This document shows, in pieces, positions 47,058 to 58,483 of a stretch of DNA of 64,000 nt. The notes beneath the pieces were generated by a model that had not been told where the DNA came from, did not search any database, and saw only the letters and a program-made list of their open reading frames with translations. The stretch spans positions 124,001-188,000 of the forward strand of contig JANFNE010000003.1 of assembly GCA_024867545.1 (NCBI GenBank), given 5' to 3'. Position 1 is the first letter of the stretch. Each line of letters starts with the position of its first letter. The DNA is from Phytopythium helicoides (taxonomy: Eukaryota; Oomycota; Peronosporomycetes; Pythiales; Pythiaceae). Position numbers and translations under genes: made by a program.

Positions 47058-48603
47058 CTAGTTGGTCGAGTTGTTGCGAATGTAGTACGGCGCGTTCTGG
47101 AACTCCTCCTTGCAGTACGGGAACAGTGTGTCATCGTCCGAGGGGGTGAAGAGGTGCTCACCAGAAGTGATGACCGCGTAGACTCCACAAGCGAAGCACA
47201 CGACGATGACCAGCATCGAAACGAACTTCTCGTACTTGGGCAGGTTGCGCCAGAATACCTTCAGGTACATGATCATGGGCATAATCAGGCAGCTTGTCGT
47301 GTGGGCCGAGGCTCCCGTAAAATCCTGCAGGTCTAGGAACTTGCTGCGCGCCGCAACAGCAATGATGACAAGGATCACGATAATCACTAGGCGAAGTGAG
47401 ATGTAGCGAAGGACGTTGCGCGAGCCCTGGTACTCGAGCAGAGTGTTCTCCTCCTCGCCGTGCTCTGTGGACACGTCCATGCCACTCTCGAGGGCACCGT
47501 GGCTAGGTGCTCGTGACCGAGCCACCACGTGAGATGCGCTGTGGAGTTGAGCTAAGAACGTAAGAACGCTTCTCTTGCAGCTCTTCATCCAAGTCGTTAA
47601 CACCGAACGACTGTGCGGGTTGCTTGTGCATGCCAAGGATAAGGCGCTCGGCCATGTAGAACGGCGGCTGCAGCAGGGTTGAGAAAGCGATCGTGATGTG
47701 CACTTGCATGAACAGGTATGCCATGATGACCGCTCCACGGTTTGGGGTAAATCCAAGCTGAGAGATGCCGAGTGGGTTGCTAGTATCCACAAAGGAGTAG
47801 AGCAGGTTGCCGTTGAGCTGGCACCCGCCAGCAGTGTAGCCCGTGAGAGCGATAATGAGGAAGAATGCCGAAATGACGACAATTGTGACCATCACGACGT
47901 TAGGCATGCGCTGCGGCTGCGAGTGCTCTCGGTGAAGGTCTGGGACGATGATAGCAGCGCCGTAAGCGAGTGCAAGGCTTCCAAACGAATCAAGGACTTG
48001 GCTGATCGAAATGTCCGGCTCGGGGATTGACGGGTGGCCACGCAGGTTGTACTGGAGGATAGTAATGCCGATGATGTCGGCGATAACTGTTCCCAAGCAG
48101 CCAGCGAACGCCATACCCGCACTTTCCTTGAGCGTCGGGATCAGGCAAACTGGCGTGACCATGATGGCCATAAAGATGATCCAAAAGATCTGACCGAACG
48201 AGTCAGGGAAAAGCACCTCAAGGAGCGTCGAGGCCAAGACCAGGAAAGCGATTGGGACGAGCAGGCAAACGCCCATCTGGGAGATGACGGTAATCCAGCG
48301 GCCCCACTTGCCCAGCACCCACTCTCCGACGTCACCATAGGTCTTGACCGAGGAAGGAGCCACAAGCAGCACCTTGGAGAGTGCGACCGTTGCGTACGTG
48401 TTGGCGAAGATCATGAACGCAAGCGCGATCGAAGCGTAGATCGGACCAGCGCGGGCGTAGTTGGCAGGCATCGCGAGAGAGCCAATACCGCACACACAGC
48501 AGAAGAGGTTGAAAGAGGACTTGAAGTCGTCGGCGGTGAACCAGGCGGACGACTTGCCGCCTCCCGCGCCGTTGCGAGAAGGGATCGCTGGGGTACTGGC
48601 CAT
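47058..48603 (-). CDS. Amino acid permease, AAAP (amino acid/auxin permease) family, one frame break
   Basis: The frame from ATG 48603 starts with a typical AAAP first helix (FNLFCCVCGIGSLAMPANYA) and carries about nine membrane segments up to near 47515. The last two segments (SLRLVIIVILVIIAVAA..., VSMLVIVVCFACGVYAVI) continue in a different frame to the stop at 47058. The switch lies in a hydrophilic loop at about 47460-47555. Either one base is extra near 47510, or a short intron of about 70-100 bases lies there; no fully convincing donor and acceptor pair was found. Total about 505 residues and eleven helices, normal for the family. It should import neutral amino acids or similar solutes across a plasma or vacuolar membrane. 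Confidence 0.85.
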
Positions 48604-48656
48604 GTCGAAGCTTGAGAGGTCTGGGTAGTTTCTTTGCGTCTTCGTGTCTTCAGCAG

Positions 48657-48675
48657 AGGAAATTGGAAAGTGAAC
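48657..48675 (-). promoter_or_regulatory. Initiator plus flanking promoter region of the permease gene
   Basis: On the minus strand the sequence reads GTTCACTTTCCAATTTCCT, an excellent match to the oomycete initiator followed by the CAATTT-type flanking element. It is 54-72 bases before the permease ATG. Confidence 0.7.
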
Positions 48676-49910
48676 GGCGGCATCGGTCGCGCGGCGGAAG
48701 CGAGGGTACCGGTGTCATGACGCAGAAGGGATGGCTGACAACGGACAACGGCAGTCCTTTGGCCCAGAGCATGGGGCGCAAGCGCACAAAGCAGGGAACG
48801 ATGCTCCGTACATTTGACCGCACTGCAACTGAGGTCGCGAATTGGTCGCATCGTCTGGTGGGAGACATGACCGCAAGATACAGAGGCGGTGCTGTTGGTG
48901 CTTCAAGTGAGCCTCGAGCTTGCTGCAACGAGCCAAGAACGGTCACGCGACAACTCGGAGATTCCAAGATACGGAGCGAATGAGCAGGAGCCGTACAGCT
49001 ATACTAAAAGCGGCGATTAAAGTGCAACGTGTGCAGCAAACTGCAACAATGGCATGTGAGAGACCGTCACATGACCAGCAGATGGCCTCGTCACTTTTTT
49101 CACACCGCATCACATTTATTAGTTGCTGGAGGCCTTGAAAATACTATAGATGAATGCTTTGATGAATGGTTGATGATTATATTAGAGGGTGTACATGTTT
49201 GGTTGTCTATGATATGATCCCATCTCGTGAGCACGCACAAACCCGCTCTCCGCTTCAGAAAATGGCCACAGACATTTGCCTTCAAGCCATGCTCATCGAA
49301 TCAGTTGATTCGACGATAGTCATATCAATACTGAAGTTCACAAAGTGGAAATGCGCTTGTATGGCCAAACATTTCGCGTGTATGGACACAGTGCTGCAAT
49401 GAGGTATCCAAAATGATCCAGCAGATCGGCATTGTTCAAAACGTCCAAACAAGCGATAGGACGAGTGGGCTTGACTGCTTTCAATCTTTTAAAAAACTTG
49501 TAATGAGTGAAAGTGAGCCGTGAATGATTCATTAGACACATAACGATAGCAGATCTCGCTCCTATTGTACTTCGTGCTATTTGCATATCTTTCGCCTCTT
49601 TTGGGGAATCGACCCGCGCAGGTACTGTAACTCAAACGTCCGGAGCGATCTCAAGTTCAACTTCGCTGGCGAATCGTCAGCTCGACAGCGTAGAAAGAGC
49701 GTTTCCGAGTCATTCATGATTTTCTCGCTGAGGTGGCTGCTCGACAAAATGCCTGCCATCATCAACGAGAAGCGCAACTCAAAACCCCTCATTCCAATAC
49801 AAAGATCCGAATTCGCTTCGTAGTTCACTTTCACTCTTAGGCTTTCATAGTAGTTCCAATACTAAAACCACCCTGTCTTGAAATCAACATGCCTAAACTT
49901 CCTCTACGCT
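48676..49910. other. Intergenic region without a supported gene
   Basis: Only short frames without features. No match to the duplicated blocks was noticed. The composition becomes more AT-rich from 49.1 kb. Confidence 0.4.
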
Positions 49911-51527
49911 TCAATAACCAACCGCATCTCGTTCCGAGCGATCGTTGACAAGGCGATACAACGCCTCGGCTGACGACGGACGAGCTCGAGGATCCACAGA
50001 CACGCATCGAAGACCAAGCTCCACCATCGACGACGACGCAGCGCCAGAAAACTCCACCTGCAACTTCCCAACCGACACGAGCTGCAGAACCGCCGTCTCC
50101 GACATCGTCACTCCCGTGATACTCTGTCGAGCTTGCTTGTATGGTAACGAATGCGCGTCCAGCTCGGCCAACACCACCCCGAAAGAAAACACGTCCGCCT
50201 TGTCGTCGTAGCGATCACCCACGAGCACCTCTGGAGCCATCCACAAGGACGTACCCACTCCAGCCGTCATGGTCGCGTCCGCGCGCTCTCGTGACACACC
50301 AAAGTCGGTCAGCTTCGCATCCAAGTTCTCTGACAGCAGAATGTTCTTCGACTTGAGGTCGCGATGCAGTACCATCGGCTGCAGAGAGTGCATGTACACG
50401 AGTCCGTTGAGGACGTGTGCAGGCGATCTTCATCTTGTCGTAGTTGAAGCCGAGCGGATGGTGGACAGGGGTCAGGCCTCGTACGTGTTGAGCAAAGCAC
50501 GCAAGTCACCTCCAGCCATGAACTCGGACACGACGCACAGATCGCTCAGTGAGTTCCACGCCACACCCACCAACTGCACGATTCGCGGGTGGTCCATGCG
50601 AGCCATGAGCTTGGCCTCGGACAGCACGAGGTTGACTTGCGCGATGTTCTTCCTCGCCTCTCGTGGCAGCATCTTGACGGCGACGGTGTTCCCATCGAAG
50701 GAACCCAAATACACCTCGCCGTACGCGCCGTGACTGATCATTTGTTTGACATGGACGTTGGCTCTCGGGATGCGAGAGGCCACGATGTCGTCGTCGTGCC
50801 ATAGTCCGTTTTGATGTGGTAGGAGCGCCTCTCCTAGAGACATTTGTGTGTCCTTGTTCTTTCGTCGTCGTCGGAGGCATATGATGAGTAGTCCGACGGC
50901 AGCGACGACGACGACGACTGTTGCGACGATGATTCCGATGATGGCAGGTGTGGTGAGTCCGTCGGAGGAGTTGTTGTTTTTGTCGGTGATTGATGAGGAG
51001 TTGTCGGATGCCGACGCCGAGGAGTCTGTCGCGATGTTTGTGTACGCTCGAACCGATTTGATATTGTCGCTTGTATAGATACTTGTAGTACATGTGTGTT
51101 CTGCGATCTGATTTTGCGTTGCTGTCGAATTGAATTCGATGCTGCTGCTGTTGTTGCATCCAGTGCTGTTGTAGTAGACGACGTTAACAGAGCCGTCGCT
51201 CTGAACTTTGCCAATAATGGCCCCGTCTTTTACAATTAAGCAGTTGTCATCCAGAGCGTAAGTTCGGCTTGCCACGTAGTTGGTGCAGTTTTCATCTCCG
51301 AATTGTTCAAGTAGCAAGAAGTGTCGATTCCCGAACATTGCTTTCGAGTACGCCTCGGGGTCGGATGAGCAGTTGATATTTCTCGACATAGAGTCTTCGA
51401 CGAGCTCGCACTCCATTGCGGTACAATTGCTGTCGGGTGCGAATGCCATGTATGTGGGGTTGGAGTCGCAAGAATCAGTGGCGTAGAGTGTCTGCACAGA
51501 GTCGAGAATCTCACTGCTCCTGCTCAT
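49911..51527 (-). pseudogene. Receptor-like TKL kinase C1, several one- and two-base insertions
   Basis: It is colinear with kinases C2 and C3. From ATG 51527 the ectodomain, membrane segment and N lobe are open as far as LLNTYEA, then a stop at 50472. Compared with C2 it has two extra bases near 50470-50476, one extra near 50424 and one extra near 49955. Between the first two sites the frame is wrong; it is then restored (HRDLKSKN, DFG, APE all present) and lost again in the last 17 codons. The ectodomain is the most divergent of the three. Pseudogene or uncorrected assembly errors are both possible. Confidence 0.78.
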
Positions 51528-52556
51528 GATGACCCAAGAGCCTCGTGCACAACTCAGCCGATGAGAGAAAAAGTAGAAATGACCTCCGAGTTGAGTCTCC
51601 GGTGGACGTCACAAAGCGCCATCACAGAGCCGCAAGGTCTGTGATGCGTCGATTTCGAGACTCTGAGCAACTGTACACGGCAGATACCTACTGTATTCTC
51701 CTGATAATGTACTACTGTACCGTCACGGCAGACGCCAGCCACACCGTCGAGTGCAACTTGGTTCAGCTGTGCGCCAATCAGTCTTTATTGCAGTCATCTC
51801 AACGAGCACAAACACAGAGACGAATCACCGGTGTCCGGCCACAAATCGTTCCTTCAAGACGGGAATTCACTGCATAGCTGCGTTGGCTCCACGCCGTGTA
51901 CATGTATTGACGCTCTGCAATCTCTAGCCACGACAGTGCTGCGGTAGTGATGGTGCCACTTGTTGTGGGAGCAACGACCACGGTCTCTTCGGAATTGGAC
52001 TCACGACGAGGGAACAGCAGAAGCGGCAATAGGTGATTCACCTGGCTCTACAGCCTACCGTGGAGAAAGACCAGATCTTCTAGGAGATCACGGACGGTCC
52101 GTCGAGCTCTCCCCAGCCTCGAGTCCAGCCACCTGCGCAATTGCGCAGTGCACATCGCGACCACACCACACCTGCGCTTTTGCTTTCGCTCGACACGCTT
52201 AAAAGCCTCGGATCTGTTTTGAGCAGATGCGTATAGTATGCATCAGGCGAGGAGACTCTCGATCACCAGAGAAATGCATCATGGCTGCATTACAGCGATA
52301 TTCATCTCCTGATATGCACTCATCATGCCACGTCGGTCGCACCAGAGAGGAACGTCCACGTACTTTGTGGCGTCCGCGCGACTAGCAAGCATTACAGTAA
52401 TGAGTCTGCCATGCTAGATTCTCAGCTTTGAGCTTCTGTACTGTACCACTCACGACAAAAGAAGTTCAATACCCTCTCCTCGAGCCCACAAAATCCAACT
52501 ACCATTTCATTCCACTACGCTAAAATATTCGATCCGAACTTTGAATTGAAAGAGCT
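51528..52556. other. Spacer of the kinase array between C1 and C2
   Basis: No gene is supported; closely matches 54159-55183. The initiator of C1 (GTCATTTCTAC on the minus strand) lies near 51572-51582. Confidence 0.5.
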
Positions 52557-54158
52557 CTACGCCTCAATAACCAACCGCATCTCGTTCCGAGCGATCGTTG
52601 ACAAGCGATACAACGCCTCGGCTGACGACGGACGAGCTCGAGGATCCACAGACACGCATCGAAGACCAAGCTCCACCATCGACGACGACGCAGCGCCAGA
52701 AAACTCCACCTGCAACTTCCCAACCGACACGAGCTGCAGAACCGCCGTCTCCGACATCGTCACTCCCGTGATACTCTGTCGAGCTTGCTTGTATGGTAAC
52801 GAATGCGCGTCCAGCTCGGCCAACACCACTCCGAAAGAAAACACGTCCGCCTTGTCGTCGTAGCGATCACCCACGAGCACCTCGGGAGCCATCCACAAGG
52901 ACGTACCCACTCCAGCCGTCATGGTCGCGTCCGCGCGCTCTCGTGACACACCAAAGTCGGTCAGCTTCGCATCCAAGTTCTCCGACAGCAGAATGTTCTT
53001 CGACTTGAGGTCGCGATGCAGCACCATCGGCTGCAGAGAGTGCATGTACACGAGTCCGTTGAGGACGTGTGCAGCGATCTTCATCTTGTCGTAGTTGAAG
53101 CCGAGCGGATGGTGGACAGGGTCGGCCTCGTACGTGTTGAGCAAAGCACGCAAGTCACCTCCAGCCATGAACTCGGACACGACGCACAGATCGCTCAGTG
53201 AGTTCCACGCCACACCCACCAACTGCACGATTCGCGGGTGGTCCATGCGAGCCATGAGCTTGGCCTCGGACAGCACGAGGTTGACTTGCGCGATATTCTT
53301 CCTCGCCTCTCGTGGCAACATCTTGACGGCGACGGTGTTCCCATCGAAGGAGCCCAAATACACCTCGCCGTACGCGCCGTGACTGATCATCTGTTTGACG
53401 TGGACGTTGGCTCTCGGGATGCGAGAGGCCACGATGTCGTCGTCGTGCCATAGTCCGTTTTGATGTGGTAGGAGTGCCTCTCCTAGAGATATTTGTGTGT
53501 CCTTGTTCTTTCGTCGTCGTCGGAGGCATATGATGAGTAGTCCGACGGCAGCGACGACGACGACGACTGTTGCGACGATGATTCCGATGATGGCAGGTGT
53601 GGTGAGTCCGTCGGAGGAGTTGTTGTTTTGGTCGGTGAGTGCAGTCGCGATGTTTGAGTACGGCTTAATGTACGGGAGTGTCAATTTTGAGTTGTTCTGC
53701 GTGAGGCATTTGTGATCGTTGATCTCGCTCTGATTAACTGTCACGTTGAGAAATACATGTGTGTCGCCCTCGCATGTGACGCTGTCGTGGTAGTAGAGAA
53801 CGTTGGCAGAGCCGTCGCTGTTGACGACGCCGATGATGCTGTCCGTCGAGCTCACGACCTGACAGACTTCAGCCATGACGAACGTCTTGCTGTTCGAGTA
53901 GTCACTACATTCTTCGTCATGGTACTCCTCAATCAGCAAGTAGGTGTTGTTGCCCATAATGTTGCTTGAGTACGCCTCGCGATCGTATGAGCAGTTGACA
54001 TTGAACGAGACGTCGCTGCCGGACGCGGTACAATTCACAACTTCATCCGAGCAGCTGCTGTCGGGAGAGAAGATAATGTACGTCGGCGTGTTGCTACAAG
54101 AGGAGCCGGCATAGTATGTTGTGGCGAGCTCGAGACTTGTATCACCGCTGCTGCTCAT
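52557..54158 (-). CDS. Receptor-like TKL protein kinase C2
   Basis: This is a 533-residue protein from ATG 54158 (MSSSGDTSLE); upstream codons to 54266 lack ATG. The ectodomain of about 160 residues has eight cysteines in the same order as kinases A and B and many N-glycosylation sites. A membrane segment (IIGIIVATVVVVVAAVGLLI) is followed by LRRRRK. The kinase domain is complete, with ISHGAYGEVYLG, AVKMLPRE, HRDLKSKN, DFGVSR and GTSLWMAPEVL. No signal peptide is seen. An initiator match lies 46-57 bases upstream, so a missing upstream exon is unlikely. Confidence 0.9.
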   Translation of the reverse strand: MSSSGDTSLELATTYYAGSSCSNTPTYIIFSPDSSCSDEVVNCTASGSDVSFNVNCSYDREAYSSNIMGNNTYLLIEEYHDEECSDYSNSKTFVMAEVCQVVSSTDSIIGVVNSDGSANVLYYHDSVTCEGDTHVFLNVTVNQSEINDHKCLTQNNSKLTLPYIKPYSNIATALTDQNNNSSDGLTTPAIIGIIVATVVVVVAAVGLLIICLRRRRKNKDTQISLGEALLPHQNGLWHDDDIVASRIPRANVHVKQMISHGAYGEVYLGSFDGNTVAVKMLPREARKNIAQVNLVLSEAKLMARMDHPRIVQLVGVAWNSLSDLCVVSEFMAGGDLRALLNTYEADPVHHPLGFNYDKMKIAAHVLNGLVYMHSLQPMVLHRDLKSKNILLSENLDAKLTDFGVSRERADATMTAGVGTSLWMAPEVLVGDRYDDKADVFSFGVVLAELDAHSLPYKQARQSITGVTMSETAVLQLVSVGKLQVEFSGAASSSMVELGLRCVSVDPRARPSSAEALYRLSTIARNEMRLVIEA

Positions 54159-54203
54159 GATGACCACGGAGCCTCGTGCACAACTCAGGCGATGAGAGAA
54201 AAA

Positions 54204-54215
54204 GTAGAAATGACC
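54204..54215 (-). promoter_or_regulatory. Initiator of kinase C2
   Basis: The minus strand reads GGTCATTTCTAC followed by a T/C-rich run. This fits the oomycete initiator core TCATTTC. The same sequence stands before C1. Confidence 0.6.
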
Positions 54216-55183
54216 TCCGAGTTGAGTCTCCGGTGGACGGCACAAAGCGCCATCACAGAGCCGCAAGCTCTGTGATGCCTTGATTTCGAGATTACAGTAG
54301 GAGCAAGCAACTGTACAAGGTGGGTATTCTCCTGATAATATACTACTGTACCGTCACGGCAGACGCCTGCCACACCGTCGAGTGCAACTTGGTTCAGCTG
54401 TGCGTCAATCAGTCTTTATTGCAGTCATCTCAAAGAGCACAAACACAGAGAAGAATCACCGGTGTCCGGCCACAAATCGTTCCTTCAAGACGGGAATTCA
54501 CCGCATAGCTGCGTTGGCTCCACGCCGTATACATGTACTGTATTGACGCTCTGCAATCTCTATCCATGACAGTGCTGCGCTGGTAGTGGTGGTGCCACTT
54601 GTAGTGGGAGCAATGACCACGGTCTCTTCGGAATTGGACTCACGACGAGGGAACGGCAGAAGCGGCAATAGGTGATTCACCTGGCTCTAGAGTCTACCGT
54701 GGAGAAAGACCAGATCTTCTGGGAGATCACGGACGGTCCGTCGAGCACTCTCCAGCCTCGAGTCCAGCCACCTGCGCAATTGCGCAATGCACATCGCGAC
54801 CACACCACACCTGCGCTTTTGCTTTCGCTCGACACGCTTAAAAGCTTCGGATCTGTGTTGATGCAGATGCGTACAGTATGCATCAGGCAAGGAGACTCTC
54901 GATCACCCGAGAAATACATGGCTGCATTACAGCGATATTCATCTCCTGATATGCACTCATCATGCCACGTCGGTCGCACCAGAGAGGAACGTCCACGTAC
55001 TTTGTGGCGTCCGCGCGACTAGCAAGCATTACAGTAATGAGTCTGCCATGCTAGATTCTCAGCTTTGAGCTTCCGTACCACTCACGACAAAAGAAGTTCA
55101 CTGTCCTCTCCTCGAGCCCACAAAATCCAACAACCATTCCACTTCGCTAAAATATTCGATCCGAACTTTGAATTGAAAGAACT
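54216..55183. other. Spacer of the kinase array between C2 and C3
   Basis: No gene is supported; counterpart of the spacer at 51528-52556 with small indels. Confidence 0.45.
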
Positions 55184-56836
55184 CTACGCCTCAACAACCA
55201 ACCGCATCTCGTTCCGAGCGATCGTTGACAAGCGATACAACGCCTCGGCTGACGACGGACGAGCTCGAGGATCCACAGACACGCATCGAAGACCAAGCTC
55301 CACCATCGACGACGACGCAGCGCCAGAAAACTCCACCTGCAACTTCCCAACCGACACGAGCTGCAGAACCGCCGTCTCCGACATCGTCACTCCCGTGATA
55401 CTCTGTCGAGCTTGCTTGTATGGTAACGAATGCGCGTCCAGCTCGGCCAACACCACCCCGAAAGAAAACACGTCCGCCTTGTCGTCGTAACGATCACCCA
55501 CGAGCACCTCGGGAGCCATCCACAAGGACGTTCCCACTCCAGCCGTCATGGTCGCGTCCGCGCGCTCTCGTGACACACCAAAGTCGGTTAGCTTCGCATC
55601 CAAGTTCTCTGATAGCAGAATGTTCTTCGACTTGAGGTCGCGATGCAGTACCATCGGCTGCAGAGAGTGCATGTACACGAGTCCATTGAGGACGTGTGCG
55701 GCGATCTTCATCTTGTCGTAGTTGAAGCCAAGCGGATGGTGGACGGGGTCAGCCTCATACGTGTTGAGCAAAGCACGCAAGTCACCTCCAGCCATGAACT
55801 CGGACACGACGCACAGATCACTCAGTGAGTTCCACGCCACACCCACCAACTGCACGATTCGCGGGTGGTCCATGCGAGCCATGAGCTTGGCCTCGGACAG
55901 CACGAGGTTGACTTGCGCGATGTTCTTCCTCGCCTCTCGTGGCAACATCTTGACGGCGACGGTGTTCCCGTCGAAGGAGCCCAAATACACCTCACCGTAC
56001 GCGCCGTGGCTGATCATTTGTTTGACGTGGACGTTGGCTCTCGGGATGCGAGAGGCCACGATGTCGTCGTCGTGCCATAGTCCGTTTTGATAAGGTAGGA
56101 GCGCCTCTCCTAGAGATATTTGTGTGTCCTTGTTCTTTCGTCGTCGTCGGAGGCATATGATGAGTAGTCCGACGGCAGCGACGACGACGACGACTGTTGC
56201 GACGATGATTCCGATGATGGCAGGTGTGGTGAGTCCGTCGGAGGAGTTGTTGTTTTTGTCGGCGAGTGATGAGGAGTTGTCTGTTGTTGATGAAGCGGAG
56301 GTGGAGGCGGATGCCGACGCCGAGGAGACAGTCGCGATGTTTGAGTACGGACGAAAGTACTGAACTGCCAAATTTGAGCTTGTCTGCTTGAGGCATTTGT
56401 GATCGTTGATCTCGCTCTGATCAACTGTCACGTTGAGGTAGATGTCGCCCTGGCATGTGACGCTGCCGTTGTAGTAGATAACGTTGGCAGAGCCGTCGCT
56501 GTTGACGACGCCGATGATGCTGTCCGTCGAGCTCACGACCTGACAGACTTCAGCCATGACGAACGTCTGGCTACTCGAGTAGTCACTACATTCTTCGTCA
56601 TGGTACTCCTCAATCAGCAAGTAGGTCCGATCGTCGATCATGGCGCTCGAGTACGCCTCGCGGTCGTATGAGCAGTTGACATTGTACGAGATGTCGCTGC
56701 CGGACGCGGTACAGTTCACAGCCTCATCCGAGCAGCTGCTGTCGGGAGAGAAGATAATGTACGTCGGCGAGTAGCTGCAGGAGGAGCCGGCGTAGTATGT
56801 GATGGCGAGCTCGATGCTGTCGCCGCTGCTGCTCAT
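55184..56836 (-). CDS. Receptor-like TKL protein kinase C3
   Basis: This is a 550-residue protein if it starts at ATG 56836 as its paralogs do; the frame is also open from an ATG at 56914, which would add 26 residues with a weakly hydrophobic stretch. The ectodomain has the eight-cysteine pattern, plus a Ser/Ala repeat insert before the membrane segment that C2 lacks. The kinase domain is complete and nearly identical to C2 in sequence. The upstream region differs from that of C1 and C2, so it ends the array. Confidence 0.9.
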   Translation of the reverse strand: MSSSGDSIELAITYYAGSSCSYSPTYIIFSPDSSCSDEAVNCTASGSDISYNVNCSYDREAYSSAMIDDRTYLLIEEYHDEECSDYSSSQTFVMAEVCQVVSSTDSIIGVVNSDGSANVIYYNGSVTCQGDIYLNVTVDQSEINDHKCLKQTSSNLAVQYFRPYSNIATVSSASASASTSASSTTDNSSSLADKNNNSSDGLTTPAIIGIIVATVVVVVAAVGLLIICLRRRRKNKDTQISLGEALLPYQNGLWHDDDIVASRIPRANVHVKQMISHGAYGEVYLGSFDGNTVAVKMLPREARKNIAQVNLVLSEAKLMARMDHPRIVQLVGVAWNSLSDLCVVSEFMAGGDLRALLNTYEADPVHHPLGFNYDKMKIAAHVLNGLVYMHSLQPMVLHRDLKSKNILLSENLDAKLTDFGVSRERADATMTAGVGTSLWMAPEVLVGDRYDDKADVFSFGVVLAELDAHSLPYKQARQSITGVTMSETAVLQLVSVGKLQVEFSGAASSSMVELGLRCVSVDPRARPSSAEALYRLSTIARNEMRLVVEA

Positions 56837-57234
56837 GCTCGCAGTCTGAAGACACCAGGACGATCGGCGCAAGAGTGGGAATACCAGTCGCCGGATCGAG
56901 ACCGTCAGCGACATTCCTGGGGCGTAACAAGTGCAGAGGCAGGTGCTGATGAACAGGGCGGTGGATCATTGCGATCGTCCAGGAGTCGCACAGATTCTGT
57001 GCCACAGAACAGGTTCGGCCGTCGCTGTCCACATGGTTGACCGAGAGGATGGCATTCAAAATTCAAGCCAAGGGCAGTTGCGACGTACCACTACAAAGAT
57101 TTCGGCATTGGACAGTACTCGACGTTCCTGATATGAACACGGATGGATTTTCGTCACCATCAAAGCCCCACCAGACCCGGCTGAACCAGGCCATGAACGT
57201 ACATTAGTACACTGCAACCTTGATGGCCACCAAC
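56837..57234. other. Spacer between kinase C3 and PEX14
   Basis: No gene is supported. It holds the C3 promoter on the left and the PEX14 3' end on the right. Confidence 0.4.
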
Positions 57235-58365
57235 CTAGGAAGCAGCTAACAGCTGCCGATAACTGAGCGCAGTTGCCTGCTCATCGCTCTCCATGACGTC
57301 CCCTAGAAGGGCCGCTATGTCCACGGGCTGCGTCATCAGTGGCTCTGTCGACGCTACTACTAGTGGCACCGGTTCATCAATGACCGCCACTGTCTGCACC
57401 CCGACCGAAGCTGTATATCTTGGCTTGGACCTGGCTTGGACTCCGGCCTCGCTGGTGGTTGCGATCCGAACAGGTGGAGTGACCGCCGGCGCCTCTGGCT
57501 TGACAGGAATTGGGTCAACCGGGGCAGGCGAGGTGGCGAGAGTTGGAGGTGCAGGCGCAACTGGGGCAGTCGTGTACGCCTCGAGAACCTGGCTCTTGAG
57601 AGCGAGCAGCGTTGCCTTGAGTGCGTGGACCTCCTCGTTGCGTTTCCGCATCTCAGCGACGCCAGCGCTCGCGCTCGTCTGCTTGGAAAGCAAGTCGGTT
57701 TGCATCTTGGACACGCTCGCCACGCGGCGTTGCAAGAGCTCCGCTGCCTGTTGTAAATCACGACGCCAAGTCAGCTGGGGGAGCACGGCAGCGAGACGTA
57801 GCAATCCACACGCAGCCGCACCTGCTTGTACTGCGTCTGCTGGTGCTGGATCACGGCGAGCAGCGCGCCGACCTGCGCGTTGCGCTTGGCTCTCCTCGCG
57901 ACGTGGTCGGCGACGTGCTCCACCACGAGCTGCTCCATCAGCCTTTGTCGAAAGCGCAGGTAGCCATAGCCCAGCAGCGACAGCAGCAGCGACGCCGCGC
58001 CGTACTTGCGCGTGAATCGCGCCAGCGCCGCGGTCTTGGACGGCGAAGCGGCCGCGACCGCCGAAGCCGCCGCCGACGCCGCGGCCACGGACCCGCCCGC
58101 GATCTTGCCGAGTCCATTGTGCGCCTGCACAGCCCTCAGGCACTGCGTGATCTCCTCCGGCGTGAGTCCCTGCGCGGCATTCCAAAGAGAAAGGCGGCGT
58201 CAGCGGAGGTTTCCCTTTGGTCTCGCGCGGATTGCCAAGCCCACGGCGCGCCTTTTGCTCCAGGAAGTCGACGCGCTGCGCCAGCGACAGCGCGCGCACC
58301 GTCGGGTGCAGCAGGAACTGCTGGATCCTGTCCAGGAACGCGGCGTCGCGCAGCGCCAGCGCCAT
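57235..58365 (-). CDS. PEX14: Peroxin-14 (peroxisomal import docking protein), three exons
   Basis: Proposed exons on the minus strand are 58365-58252, 58169-57822 and 57747-57235, giving 324 residues. The join of exons 1 and 2 gives FLHPTVR-type then DFLEQK|GLTPEEI, the conserved N-terminal PEX14 helix bundle that binds PEX5 and PEX19 (residues about 8-50). Exon 2 also codes a membrane segment (ASLLLSLLGYGYLRF) and the start of a coiled coil. Exon 3 has a coiled coil and a Pro/Ala-rich tail. The only in-frame donor for intron 1 is GC (AAG|GCGCGC), with a CAG acceptor. PEX14 docks cargo receptors at the peroxisome membrane. The gene is divergent from the neighbour at 58484. Confidence 0.83.
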   Translation of the reverse strand: MALALRDAAFLDRIQQFLLHPTVRALSLAQRVDFLEQKARRGLGNPRETKGKPPLTPPFSLECRAGTHAGGDHAVPEGCAGAQWTRQDRGRVRGRGVGGGFGGRGRFAVQDRGAGAIHAQVRRGVAAAVAAGLWLPALSTKADGAARGGARRRPRREESQAQRAGRRAARRDPAPADAVQAGAAACGLLRLAAVLPQLTWRRDLQQAAELLQRRVASVSKMQTDLLSKQTSASAGVAEMRKRNEEVHALKATLLALKSQVLEAYTTAPVAPAPPTLATSPAPVDPIPVKPEAPAVTPPVRIATTSEAGVQARSKPRYTASVGVQTVAVIDEPVPLVVASTEPLMTQPVDIAALLGDVMESDEQATALSYRQLLAAS

Positions 58366-58483
58366 CGCCGTCGACCTGCTTCAAGCCCCGCCTTTCCGAC
58401 TGCGTCGACGTTGAGTTTGAGAGAGAGAGTACCGTCTGCGCAGGATATTTACGGCCGATAGAACGGCGGTGGGGGAGAAAGGC

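Larger units (their letters stand above)
49911..56836 (-). repeat. Tandem array of three kinase units, period about 2.63 kb
   Basis: Each unit has a kinase gene followed upstream by a related spacer of about 1.0 kb. The spacers 51528-52556 and 54159-55183 are closely similar, including a run of sequence around TCATCATGCCACGTCGGTCGC. The kinase domains are nearly identical, while the ectodomains differ much more. Confidence 0.88.

Noticed and set aside
47058..47882. Separate membrane-protein gene downstream of the permease
   Set aside because: Only its last 140 codons look coding, and these supply exactly the two helices missing from the permease. The first part is the shadow of the permease frame.
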